This document shows, one piece after another, positions 1-8,712 of a stretch of 39,802 nucleotides of DNA (the stretch's first letter is position 1; every line of letters starts with the position of its first letter). Both the position numbers and the translations under genes were made by a program. This DNA is from Hyphomicrobiales bacterium (GTDB taxonomy: Bacteria; Pseudomonadota; Alphaproteobacteria; Rhizobiales; Xanthobacteraceae), in assembly GCA_003140315.1 (NCBI GenBank), contig PLJS01000313.1, forward strand, positions 127 to 39,928, given 5' to 3'. Under the pieces are notes generated by a model, which saw only the letters and a list, made by a program, of their open reading frames with translations, ran no database searches and was not told the origin of the DNA.

Positions 1-31
1 GGTCAAGCCCGGCCATGACGGAGTAGGATAT

Positions 32-1261
32 TCAGCTCGACTTCGGCTTGTTCGCGATCGCGCTCACTGGCACGAGCGTGATGCCGCGCGCCTCCGCGGC
101 CTTCGCCCATTGGGCGATGCGGTCGATCGTGACCGGCAGCGCCGTTGCAAAGCCGACGGCGCTGCCGCGAGCGCGCGCCACCGCTTCGAGACGCGCCAGC
201 GCTGCGTCGATCTCGGCGGATGAGGGCGCGGCATCGAGCGCGACGTCGGCCTTGGCGAATGCGGCGCTGTTGGCGCCGGAAATCTGGCTCGCCAGGCTGC
301 GCGGCGAGGTGCCGTCGTCGAAGTAGATGAGGCCGCGCTTGGCGATCTCGCTCAACACCGGCGCGAACGCCTTGTCGGTCGCGGTGAAGCGCGCGCCCAT
401 CATATTGGTGATGCCGACATAGCCCTGGAAGCGGCTCATGAACCATTGCAGGCGGTCGATGTTCTGGTCGGCTGGCGCCGACGTGAGCAGCGTCTGCGGC
501 CCCGGGTCATTGTCCGGATAATCGAACGGCTCCATGCCGACCTGCAGCAGCACCTCGTGGCCTTCGCCGCGCGCCCGCGCGACCCAGCGGTCGAGGTCGG
601 TGCCGTAGGGCGCGAATGCGAATGTGACGGGCGCCGGCAGCTTGGCGAACGCCTCGGAGGTTAAGTTCGCCCCGATGCCGAGCCCGCCGATCACGATCGC
701 AATGCGCGGCCCGTCGGGACGGCCGCTCTGCGGCTTGACCGGGCGTGCGTAGACTTCGGACGCACGCGCGCCATCGGCGGCGATCTTCGGGATCGCGCCG
801 TGACGCGACGTCTCGATCAGGCGTTGATCGATGTTGGCGCCCGGCCTGGCGGCGGCTTTGATGTCGCTCGGTGCGACGACCTGGACGTCCTGCCGCCTGC
901 CAGTCGAGCCATCGATGATGGTGATGGTGTGCGCGTCGCTCGAGGGCCGGTCGGTCGCGGTGAGTGTTGTCGGCGGGATGGTCGGGTCCGGCTTGCCCGG
1001 CACAAGCGGCGTGACGGCGTCGGTGGTTTTCTTCGGCTGTGCGGGCGTTAGCGCTTCGGCGCTGACGATCGCCACCGGCTCGCCGCCGAACGGGTCGTCC
1101 ATGAACAATGCCGATCCGATCAGCGCCGTGACGCAAAGACCGAGCGCGCCGGCGATGATCCGCGACGGGGCGACAGGCAGCCTGAATCGCCTCTTCTTCT
1201 TCCTAGTGCCCTGTCCAAGGGGCGCGCTGAGATCGTCGCTCGCCACGGATCGAATCCCCAT
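32..1261 (-). CDS. Divergent polysaccharide deacetylase family protein (YibQ-like), N-terminal membrane anchor
   Basis: 409-aa ORF with single N-terminal TM and motif PRIAIVIGGLGIGANLT...LPAPVTFAFAPYG...EVLLQVGMEPFDYPDNDPGPQTL typical of the family; located downstream of ctpA/envC as is usual in Alphaproteobacteria. Confidence 0.9.
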   Translation of the reverse strand: MGIRSVASDDLSAPLGQGTRKKKRRFRLPVAPSRIIAGALGLCVTALIGSALFMDDPFGGEPVAIVSAEALTPAQPKKTTDAVTPLVPGKPDPTIPPTTLTATDRPSSDAHTITIIDGSTGRRQDVQVVAPSDIKAAARPGANIDQRLIETSRHGAIPKIAADGARASEVYARPVKPQSGRPDGPRIAIVIGGLGIGANLTSEAFAKLPAPVTFAFAPYGTDLDRWVARARGEGHEVLLQVGMEPFDYPDNDPGPQTLLTSAPADQNIDRLQWFMSRFQGYVGITNMMGARFTATDKAFAPVLSEIAKRGLIYFDDGTSPRSLASQISGANSAAFAKADVALDAAPSSAEIDAALARLEAVARARGSAVGFATALPVTIDRIAQWAKAAEARGITLVPVSAIANKPKSS

Positions 1262-1368
1262 TGATCCGGCAAGGCTAACGGGCAGGCGTTAACCGATCGT
1301 TTACCGTAACGGCCGAGCCAAAATGCGTCGGGGCCGCCCCGACGAAAGTTCGATTGAAAGCGTCGAGT

Positions 1369-2709
1369 TCAGTTTGGCGCTTGCGCCGCCTTCGGGTTCG
1401 GCGGGAAGGCCGGGTTGGTGGTGACCCCGCGCAAGAGGTCGAGCGCGGCGTGCAACGCCTTGTCGTCCTTGGTCTCGGGCGGAATGTAGGACTGCGAGCC
1501 GGTCTGCTCCTCGCCTTCCTGTACCTTCAGGTGACCGCGCAGCGAGGCTTCGCCCTTGGTGTCGGCGCGGCTCTTGAGCTCCTCCGGCACGTCCTGGAGC
1601 ACTTCGATCTCCGGCACGATGCCCTTGGCCTGGATCGAGCGGCCCGACGGCGTGTAGTAGCGCGCCGTGGTGAGCCGCAGCGCGCCGTTGCCGGAGCCGA
1701 GCGGGATGATGGTCTGCACCGAGCCCTTGCCGAACGAGCGCGTGCCGAGGATGGTCGCGCGCTTGTGATCCTGCAGGGCGCCGGCGACGATCTCGGACGC
1801 CGAGGCCGAGCCGCCATTGATCAGCACGATGATCGGCTTGCCTTTGGTGAGATCGCCGGGGCGTGCGCTGTAGCGCTGGGTTTCCTCGGCGTTGCGGCCG
1901 CGGGTGGAGACGATCTCGCCGCGCTCCAGGAAGGCATCGGAGACCGAGATCGCCTGATCGAGCAGTCCGCCCGGATTGTTGCGCAGGTCGATGATGTAAC
2001 CGCGCAGCTTGTCGTTCGGGATCTGCGCCAGGATATCGCTGATGGCTTTCTTCAGGCCTTCAGAGGTCTGCTCGTTGAACTGCGTGATGCGGATGAAGCC
2101 GACGTCGTCGCCCTCGATGCGCATGCGGACCGAACGGACCCGGATGACGTCGCGCGTGATCGAGACCTCGATCGGCTTGTCCTGACCCTTGCGCATGATA
2201 GTCAGCTTGATCTTGGTGTTGACCGGGCCGCGCATCTTGTCGACCGCCTGGTTCAGGGTCAGCCCCTGCACCTGCTCGCCGTCGAGCTGCGTGATGATGT
2301 CGTTCGACATCACGCCGGCCTTGGCGGCGGGCGTGTCGTCGATCGGCGCCACGACCTTCACGAGGCCGTCTTCCATCGTCACCTCGATGCCGAGGCCGCC
2401 GAACTCGCCGCGCGTCTGCACCTGCATGTCGCGGAAGCTCTTCGGGTCCATGTAGCTCGAATGCGGATCAAGGGCATTGAGCATGCCGTTGATGGCGGAT
2501 TCGACCAGCTTGGCGTCGTCGGGCTTTTCGACGTAATCGGCGCGCACGCGCTCGAACACGTCGCCGAACAAATTGAGCTGCCGATAGGTGTCCGCGGCAG
2601 CGGCCTTCGCACTCGACCCGACGATCAGCATCCGGGGCTGGGTGGCGTAGAGGGTGAGCGCCACGCCGGCCGCCGCGCCGAGCAGAACCAACGAAGTTTT
2701 CCGTATCAT
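1369..2709 (-). CDS. ctpA: S41 family carboxy-terminal processing peptidase
   Basis: MIRKTSLVLLGAAAGVAL..., PDZ-like GLGIEVTMEDGLVKVVAPIDDTPAAKAGV, catalytic-region LINGGSASASEIVAGALQDHKRATILGTRSFGKGSVQTI; start overlaps envC stop (ATGA). Confidence 0.95.
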   Translation of the reverse strand: MIRKTSLVLLGAAAGVALTLYATQPRMLIVGSSAKAAAADTYRQLNLFGDVFERVRADYVEKPDDAKLVESAINGMLNALDPHSSYMDPKSFRDMQVQTRGEFGGLGIEVTMEDGLVKVVAPIDDTPAAKAGVMSNDIITQLDGEQVQGLTLNQAVDKMRGPVNTKIKLTIMRKGQDKPIEVSITRDVIRVRSVRMRIEGDDVGFIRITQFNEQTSEGLKKAISDILAQIPNDKLRGYIIDLRNNPGGLLDQAISVSDAFLERGEIVSTRGRNAEETQRYSARPGDLTKGKPIIVLINGGSASASEIVAGALQDHKRATILGTRSFGKGSVQTIIPLGSGNGALRLTTARYYTPSGRSIQAKGIVPEIEVLQDVPEELKSRADTKGEASLRGHLKVQEGEEQTGSQSYIPPETKDDKALHAALDLLRGVTTNPAFPPNPKAAQAPN

Positions 2710-4094
2710 CCGCGAACCTTTTCGTTTTCGGTTATAGCCCACCAGGGGCTGGGATCGACGGGCGACCCGTCCTTGCGAAACTCGATGTACAGTACCGGTT
2801 GACTAGAGCCGATCGCGACGGCAGCGGCCGATTGCGGCCCGCCCCCCATCACCGCCACTGGCTCTCCGGTCAGCACGAACTGACCGAGATCCACCGAAAT
2901 CCGTTCCATTCCGGCTAGGAGGATATGATACCCGCCCCCGGCATTCAGGATCAAGAGTTGTCCGTAGGAGCGGAACGGACCCGCATAGACCACCCAGCCG
3001 TCGCAGGGCGCGGTGACCTGGGCGCCGGCGCGGCTGGTGACCGAGAGTCCCTTTTCGGTTCCGCCGAGGCCGTCGGCGTCGCCGAAGGCCCTGATCTTGA
3101 TGCCGTTCACGGGGAGCGGCAGCAAAGCCTTGGCCGAGGCAAAGGCGATCGCGGGCGCAAGGCGCCCCGGATCGTTGAGGGCCGCAAGGCTCCCTTTCGG
3201 ATCGGGTTTCTCGGTTCCGGCGCGGGCGGCCGTTGCGGCGCGCGCGGATGAGGCGATCTCCTGCTCCAGGCGGGAGATCAAATCCTTCAGATTGTCGGCC
3301 TGGCGGGCAAGCTGGACGGAGCGGATGCGCTCGCTATCGAGCGCCTTTTCGGTCTCGGCCTGCTTGCGCTGGCGCTCCTGGATGAGCAGCGTCATCCGTG
3401 TTCTTTCCTGCGAAAGTGCGGCGAGATCACGGCCGAGCGCCTCCCGTTCGGCGCCAATGTCCGCGCGCACCCGGACCAGCGCGGCCAGGTCCGCCACCAG
3501 GGTGTCGACCTCGACCTTCATGTCCGGCAGCACTGCGCCGAGCAGAATGGCCGTCCGCACCGACGTCAGCGCGTCCTCCGGGCTTACCATCAGCGCCGGC
3601 GGGGGATGGCGGCCGATGCGCTGCAGGGCGGCCAGCACCTCGGCAATGACCGATCGGCGGCTCGCGAGCGATTTTCGGATCGTTTCTTCGCTGCCGGAGA
3701 GGTCCGCGAGGCGCTTTTCGGCCGCGGCGGTGCGTTCTTCCACGGCGCGCGTCGCCGCCGCGGAGGAGATCAGAAGCTGGTTGAGCTTGCGCCGGTCCTC
3801 GCCTACCGCATCGAGCTCGGCTTTGAGCCGCGCTTCGGTCTCGGCGGTCCGTTTCTGGTCGGCGCGGATCTTGTCGAGTTCCTCCCGGCGCGCGCCTTTG
3901 GCGGCCTCGGGCGCGACCGCCACCCCGGTCGTCTGCGGTTGGGCCGGCGCGATCTGGAGCGGCGGCTGCTGGGCCTGGACCGCGGTCGCGAGGATCAGGA
4001 CACCGCCAAGCGCGCTCGCCAACAAGTAGCGGCGCACCGTTTTCGGGCCTGTGCGGAACAGGATCATCGATTGCAAAATACGCACGAAGTTCAT
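2706..4094 (-). CDS. Murein hydrolase activator EnvC family protein (coiled coil plus degenerate M23/LytM domain)
   Basis: 462-aa ORF, signal/TM then long coiled coil, C-terminal VTAPCDGWVVYAGPFRSYGQLLILNAGGGYHILLAGM M23-type fold. Confidence 0.9.
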   Translation of the reverse strand: MNFVRILQSMILFRTGPKTVRRYLLASALGGVLILATAVQAQQPPLQIAPAQPQTTGVAVAPEAAKGARREELDKIRADQKRTAETEARLKAELDAVGEDRRKLNQLLISSAAATRAVEERTAAAEKRLADLSGSEETIRKSLASRRSVIAEVLAALQRIGRHPPPALMVSPEDALTSVRTAILLGAVLPDMKVEVDTLVADLAALVRVRADIGAEREALGRDLAALSQERTRMTLLIQERQRKQAETEKALDSERIRSVQLARQADNLKDLISRLEQEIASSARAATAARAGTEKPDPKGSLAALNDPGRLAPAIAFASAKALLPLPVNGIKIRAFGDADGLGGTEKGLSVTSRAGAQVTAPCDGWVVYAGPFRSYGQLLILNAGGGYHILLAGMERISVDLGQFVLTGEPVAVMGGGPQSAAAVAIGSSQPVLYIEFRKDGSPVDPSPWWAITENEKVRG

Positions 4095-4205
4095 TGACGA
4101 ACCATTAACCTTTGCGACCCAGGCGCAATTGGGCGCGCTTTTTGGTTGCGCGGCGCGCTGGGACCCTTCGGGGTCACAACTCCGTGATGTTGCTGCAAAT
4201 CCCGC

Positions 4206-4688
4206 CTATTCGCGATGGTAGGGGTGCCCCGACTGGATCGTGACGGCTCGGTAGAGCTGCTCCAGAAGCATGATCCGGACCATCTGATGCGGCCATGTGG
4301 CGGCCCCGAAGGCCAGGCGGATCGTGGCCTTCTCGGCGAGGCTTGGCGCAAGCCCATCCGGCCCGCCGATCACGAACGCGATGTCGGCGCGCCCCGCATC
4401 GCCCCAACCGTGCAGGCGCGCCGTCAGCGAGGGACTGTCAAGGTTCTCGCCGCGCGGGTCGAGCAGGACGACGGCGGCGCCGCCAGGGATGATGTTTGCA
4501 AGCGCGATCGATTCTTCCAGCATGCGCCGCTGCGCCTCGCGCGCGCGGCTCTCGGCGATCTCGACGACCTCAACGGAGCGGATGCCGATGATGCGGCCGG
4601 ATTTCGCCGCACGGTCGCGATAGCGCTCGGCAAGATCGCGCTCGGGTCCGCGTTTCAATCGACCAACAGCCGCGACGACGATCCGCAT
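4206..4688 (-). CDS. rlmH: 23S rRNA (pseudouridine1915-N3)-methyltransferase RlmH
   Basis: 160 aa, MRIVVAAVGRLKRGPERDLAERY...FVIGGPDGLAPSLAEKA...WPHQMVRIMLLEQLYRAVTIQSGHPYHRE. Confidence 0.97.
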   Translation of the reverse strand: MRIVVAAVGRLKRGPERDLAERYRDRAAKSGRIIGIRSVEVVEIAESRAREAQRRMLEESIALANIIPGGAAVVLLDPRGENLDSPSLTARLHGWGDAGRADIAFVIGGPDGLAPSLAEKATIRLAFGAATWPHQMVRIMLLEQLYRAVTIQSGHPYHRE

Positions 4689-4700
4689 GGCCGCAGGCTA

Positions 4701-4749
4701 GAGCATGATCCCGAAAAGTGGGAACCGGTTTTCGGATCAGATCATGCTC
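4701..4749. repeat. Dispersed palindromic intergenic repeat
   Basis: gagcatgatcccgaaaagtgggaaccggttttcggatcagatcatgctc; ends form an inverted repeat (gagcatgat/atcatgctc); recognised as a common Hyphomicrobiales intergenic palindrome. Confidence 0.8.
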
Positions 4750-4762
4750 ACAAACAAATCTT

Positions 4763-5161
4763 TCAGCTCGCCTGGCGGCGGTTCGGCCCGACCGGCCCCC
4801 ACATCTTCTCCAGATCGTAGAAGGCGCGCACTTCGGGCCGGAAGACGTGGACGATGACGTCGCCCGCGTCGATCAGCACCCAGTCGCAATGCGGCATGCC
4901 TTCCGCGCGCAGTCTCGGCGCGCCGGCTTTGCGGAGATCTTCGACGACACGATCGGCGACCGCACCGACATGACGGTTCGACCTGCCTGAGGTCACCACC
5001 ATGGTGTCTGCGATCGTCGACTTGCCGCGGAGATCGATTGAGATGGTGTCCTCGGCCTTCATGTCGTCGAGGCTCGCGAGGACGAGGCGAAGGGTCTCCT
5101 CAGGGTCAGGACGCGCCTTGGAGACCGGTACGGGCTTTAAACGGGCTGCCCGAGAGAGCAC
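4763..5161 (-). CDS. rsfS: Ribosome silencing factor RsfS
   Basis: 132 aa, LASLDDMKAEDTISIDLRGKSTIADTMVVTSGRSNRHVGAVADRVVEDL...DWVLIDAGDVIVHVFRPEVRAFYDLEKMWG. Confidence 0.96.
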   Translation of the reverse strand: MLSRAARLKPVPVSKARPDPEETLRLVLASLDDMKAEDTISIDLRGKSTIADTMVVTSGRSNRHVGAVADRVVEDLRKAGAPRLRAEGMPHCDWVLIDAGDVIVHVFRPEVRAFYDLEKMWGPVGPNRRQAS

Positions 5162-5254
5162 AGTGCTGGACAGGGCTGTTGATCCTTTCGGCTCATCACC
5201 CCGGGCACCCTGCCCGGGGCCTGCGACTAAGATAGGCGCGGGCAGTTAATGGTT

Positions 5255-6046
5255 TCAACCTCCCGCCGTTCTAATGTCCTGTTTTCGGGCCTTTGCGCGA
5301 CCTTTATGTGACACCTGTGCGGCACGCAGCGCCGTCGAGGATAGTGGCAGCCGCAGCCCGTGCAGGAACAGCCACGCCAGCGGTTTTCTGAGCGCAAGGT
5401 GATTCGCCGCTCCTTCGGGCAGCCGCCAGCGGGAAAGCGCGCGTGGCGCTCGCGCCGCGAAGGCGCGCAGGCCGACAAGGCCGCGATCGATCACGGCAAT
5501 CGGCACGACGGCCGCAATCGCCTTCCAGGATTTCCAACGATGGAAATTGAGCAGGTTGTCGGCCCCCATCAGCCAGACGAAATGCGTGCCTTTGTAACGG
5601 CGCTTGAGCGCGCGCAGCGTATCGATCGAATAGCGCGTCCCAAGCCGTGCCTCGATGTCGGTCACGTCGATGCGCGGGTGGTTCGCGACCGCGCGCGCGG
5701 CGGCCACGCGCTCGTCCAAGGGCGGCAGGTCGTCGGTCGCCTTGAGCGGATTGCCCGGCGTCACAAGCCACCAGACGCGGTCGAGTCCGAGCCGCTTCAT
5801 GGCGTGGAGGCTCGCGGCGCGATGGGCCTCATGCGGCGGGTTGAACGAGCCGCCGAGCAGGCCGATGCGGAGGCCGCGCGCATGGAGTGGGAGGCGGATC
5901 GCGCCACGGGCTCCGTGACCCTCTCCCCTTGAGGGAGAGGGTGGCGAGCGGCGAAGCCGCGAGCCGGGCGAGGGGTTCTTTGCCGATGTGCTCAAAGAAG
6001 AAGAACCCCTCACCCGGCGCGCTGCGCGCGCCACCCTCTCCCTCAA
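5255..6046 (-). CDS. nadD: Nicotinate-nucleotide adenylyltransferase NadD (5' end uncertain; conserved domain starts near 5872)
   Basis: [44 protein letters not shown] and [19 protein letters not shown]; the only in-frame start seen is a TTG at 6046 inside a palindromic repeat. Confidence 0.93.
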   Translation of the reverse strand: MRERVARAARRVRGSSSLSTSAKNPSPGSRLRRSPPSPSRGEGHGARGAIRLPLHARGLRIGLLGGSFNPPHEAHRAASLHAMKRLGLDRVWWLVTPGNPLKATDDLPPLDERVAAARAVANHPRIDVTDIEARLGTRYSIDTLRALKRRYKGTHFVWLMGADNLLNFHRWKSWKAIAAVVPIAVIDRGLVGLRAFAARAPRALSRWRLPEGAANHLALRKPLAWLFLHGLRLPLSSTALRAAQVSHKGRAKARKQDIRTAGG

Positions 6047-6057
6047 GGGGAGAGGGT
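5918..6057. repeat. Large palindromic dispersed repeat
   Basis: Perfect 29-bp terminal inverted arms accctctccccttgagggagagggtggcg ... cgccaccctctccctcaaggggagagggt, plus inner gaggggttctt/aagaacccctc pairing. Confidence 0.92.
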
Positions 6058-6079
6058 AACACCGCGCTCGCGGAGAGAA

Positions 6080-7372
6080 CTATGGCCTGACTTGCCCCGT
6101 CCCGCGAATGCGGTACTTGAACGTCGTGAGCTGCTCGACGCCGACCGGCCCCCGCGCATGCATCCGTCCCGTGGCGATCCCGATCTCGGCGCCGAAGCCG
6201 AACTCGCCGCCGTCGGCGAATTGCGTCGAGGCGTTGTGCAGCACGATCGCCGAGTCCACCTCGTTGAGGAATTGATCGGCGGCCTTCTGGTCCGCCGCGA
6301 CGATCGCGTCGGTGTGGTGCGAGCCATAGCGCTCGATGTGGGCGATCGCCGCATCGACGCCGTCGACGACCTTCGCGGCGATCACGGCGTCGAGATATTC
6401 GGCCGGCCAGTCTTCCTCGGTCACGGGTTTCGCGCGCGGGTCGGCCTTTTGGACATCGGCGTCGCCGCGCACCTCGCAGCCGGCATCGAGCAGCATCGTG
6501 ACCAGCGGCTTGAGCATCACGGTCGCGGCCGCGCGGTCGACCAGCAGCGTCTCGGCCGCGCCGCACACGCCGGTGCGGCGCATCTTGGCGTTGAGCACGA
6601 TCTCTTTCGCCATCGCGAGGTCGGCGCTCTTGTCGACATAGACGTGCACGACGCCTTCGAGATGAGCGAACACCGGAACACGCGCTTCCGCCTGTACGCG
6701 GGCGACGAGGCCCTTGCCGCCGCGCGGCACGATCACGTCGATCGTGCCGTCGAGGCCCGCGAGCATCAGCCCGACCGCGGCGCGGTCGCGCGTCGGCACC
6801 AGCGCGATCGCGTCGTCGGGCAAGTCGGCGGCGCGCAAGCCTTCAACCAGCGCCGCATGGATCGCGCGCGCGGAGCGGAAGCTTTCCGAGCCGCCGCGCA
6901 GGATCACGGCGTTGCCGGCCTTGAGGCAGAGCACGGCGGCATCCGCCGTGACGTTCGGTCGGCTCTCGTAGATCACGCCGATAACGCCGAGCGGCACGCG
7001 CACGCGCTCGATCGTCATGCCGTTCGGGCGGGTCCAGCTCTCCGTCACGGTGCCGACCGGGTCCTTGAGATCGCGCACGATCTCGATGCCGCCGGCCATC
7101 GCGGCCACCCGCTTTTCATCGAGCGTCAGGCGATCGATGAAAGCCGCCGTCGCGCCGCCTGATTTCGCCTCGGCGACATCCTCGGCGTTGGCCGCGAGGA
7201 TACCGGCCTCGCTGTCGCGAATGGATTGCGCCATGGCGCCAAGCGCCCGATTGCGCTGCGCCGTGGGGCTGAGCGCGAGCAGACGCGTCGCGGCGCTCGC
7301 GCGGGCTCCGATGTCGCGCATCACGGGCGTGATATCGCTTGTCCCTTCAATGGTTTTCAGCGGTGCGGTCAT
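6080..7372 (-). CDS. proA: Glutamate-5-semialdehyde dehydrogenase (gamma-glutamyl phosphate reductase)
   Basis: [33 protein letters not shown]...[38 protein letters not shown]...[12 protein letters not shown]...; start trimmed to ATG at 7372 from the longer ORF. Confidence 0.96.
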   Translation of the reverse strand: MTAPLKTIEGTSDITPVMRDIGARASAATRLLALSPTAQRNRALGAMAQSIRDSEAGILAANAEDVAEAKSGGATAAFIDRLTLDEKRVAAMAGGIEIVRDLKDPVGTVTESWTRPNGMTIERVRVPLGVIGVIYESRPNVTADAAVLCLKAGNAVILRGGSESFRSARAIHAALVEGLRAADLPDDAIALVPTRDRAAVGLMLAGLDGTIDVIVPRGGKGLVARVQAEARVPVFAHLEGVVHVYVDKSADLAMAKEIVLNAKMRRTGVCGAAETLLVDRAAATVMLKPLVTMLLDAGCEVRGDADVQKADPRAKPVTEEDWPAEYLDAVIAAKVVDGVDAAIAHIERYGSHHTDAIVAADQKAADQFLNEVDSAIVLHNASTQFADGGEFGFGAEIGIATGRMHARGPVGVEQLTTFKYRIRGTGQVRP

Positions 7373-7579
7373 GGCGGCGATCCGGGTCGGGCGCTTCCTA
7401 CCATGTAAGGCGGTTCCGGGCGAGAACCAGCGGAATGGGGCGCTGAAGCGCCTGAGGCAGGGCTTTTCGGCGGGACGGTTCGAGCCTGTGGAATATGAGG
7501 ATAAGGAGCCGTGCCCCGGAACGGCTGTCATCACGCCGTATTGAGCCTTCAGATCAATGTGGTGTCAGGAGGAGTGTGT

Positions 7580-7822
7580 ATGGCCGCAATGCGTAAATTG
7601 CCCAGCCGTTTTCCGGCCGGGACCAAATTCGTGGTCGAGGGGGAGGACGCCGCGGGCGGCGGCACGCGAGTCGTCGCGCGCTATCTCGTCTATCCGGACG
7701 GGACGCGGGTCGACCTCCTCAACGGAGCGCCGCGCGTGTTCGAATGCTGCGCGCGGAAAGCCCGCGGCGCCGTAGCGCCGCGAGCACCGGCTCGCGCCTC
7801 AACAGAGCTTGCGTATCAGTAG
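7580..7822 (+). CDS. Small hypothetical protein (80 aa)
   Basis: ATG preceded by SD-like aggaggag at about 7568; MAAMRKLPSRFPAGTKFVVEGEDAAGGGTRVVARYLVYPDGTRVDLL; tail-to-tail stop overlap with the next gene. Confidence 0.55.
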   Translation: MAAMRKLPSRFPAGTKFVVEGEDAAGGGTRVVARYLVYPDGTRVDLLNGAPRVFECCARKARGAVAPRAPARASTELAYQ

Positions 7823-8163
7823 GGGTAGTAGTCGTCGCAGGTGTTGACCCAACGCCAGCCGAACGGCGTCGGAACGCGCGTCACGCAGTTGTCGTAGCCG
7901 TTGTAATACGGGTAGCCCCCGACCAGCGGCAGTCCGACGAAGCCGAAACGACGCGCGCCATAGAAGCGGCGTGGTCCGGCGAAACGGAAGCCCGGTCCGC
8001 GCGCGAAGCTGGGTCCTGCACGGAAGGACGGTCCACGCGCGAAAGACGGTCCGGCGCGAAAGCTTCCACGAAATCCGCCCGGACCGCGGGCGGATGCATC
8101 GGTAGTCACCAAGGTCAGGCCGAGAGCCGCGACCGCGGCAGCGACGACAATTGAGCGCAACAT
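7816..8163 (-). CDS. Small secreted protein with internal RAGPSFARGPSF repeats and Tyr-rich C-terminus
   Basis: MLRSIVVAAAVAALGLTLVTTDASA signal peptide, then GSFRAGPSFARGPSFRAGPSFARGPGF and C-terminal NTCDDYYPY. Confidence 0.75.
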   Translation of the reverse strand: MLRSIVVAAAVAALGLTLVTTDASARGPGGFRGSFRAGPSFARGPSFRAGPSFARGPGFRFAGPRRFYGARRFGFVGLPLVGGYPYYNGYDNCVTRVPTPFGWRWVNTCDDYYPY

Positions 8164-8279
8164 GACGCTTCTCCCACAAGGGATGCGAGGCGCATCCGTT
8201 AAGTCACCCTCATCTCCTATCAATGCACACGATGGCTGAATATTGGCTGTCAATGTCGTTCAGCAGACGCCGTGCGCGT

Positions 8280-8507
8280 TCACACATCCGCGATGACGAT
8301 GTCGCGCGCGGAGACCAGGTCGGATAACAGTCCGTTCACATAGGCCTTCACGGCGTCGTCGTTTTGATCATGGGTGCGCCAGACCGTGACGCTTGGCGCG
8401 AGCTGCCCGTGCGCTCCGTGCCAGGCGACCAGATATTCCGAGAGCCAACCCGCCGCTTTCCCGGCCTCAAGCTTTCCGGCGATGGCGTGGTGCATGTCGA
8501 GGTCCAT
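8280..8507 (-). CDS. Hypothetical protein (75 aa)
   Basis: MDLDMHHAIAGKLEAGKAAGWLSEYLVAWHGAHGQLAPSVTVWRTHDQNDDAVKAYVNGLL; plausible composition, no recognised family. Confidence 0.5.
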   Translation of the reverse strand: MDLDMHHAIAGKLEAGKAAGWLSEYLVAWHGAHGQLAPSVTVWRTHDQNDDAVKAYVNGLLSDLVSARDIVIADV

Positions 8508-8712
8508 GGTCAGCCTCCGAGCGATCCGGCCTTCCGGCGGCTAGATAACACCGTGCGCTGCAACATGTTCCACCGCAGCGCACCGGCCGGCATGACTGGC
8601 AATGCGGCTCAAGCTCCATTGCGGCGCGGGCGCGGGAGGCTAAAAGCGGAGTGCCGAGCCGCTCCGGCCGCATCCGCTGTTTCTTGAACTCATCCTCTTA
8701 CCAGGCCGCCGC

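Noticed and set aside
1354-2802. 482-aa plus-strand ORF
   Set aside because: Antisense shadow of ctpA; Arg/Ala/Asp/His-rich low-information protein typical of high-GC mirror frames.
3013-4029. 338-aa plus-strand ORF
   Set aside because: Antisense to envC; Ser/Arg/Ala-rich shadow translation.
4130-4190. gggacccttcggggtc hairpin downstream of rlmH as terminator
   Set aside because: Short stem without a T-tract on the minus strand and the next gene envC is close; not called.
6092-7162. 356-aa plus-strand ORF
   Set aside because: Antisense to proA, no recognisable domain.
7373-7534. Upstream 54-aa extension of the proA ORF
   Set aside because: No ProA-like sequence before [14 protein letters not shown]; treated as untranslated leader.
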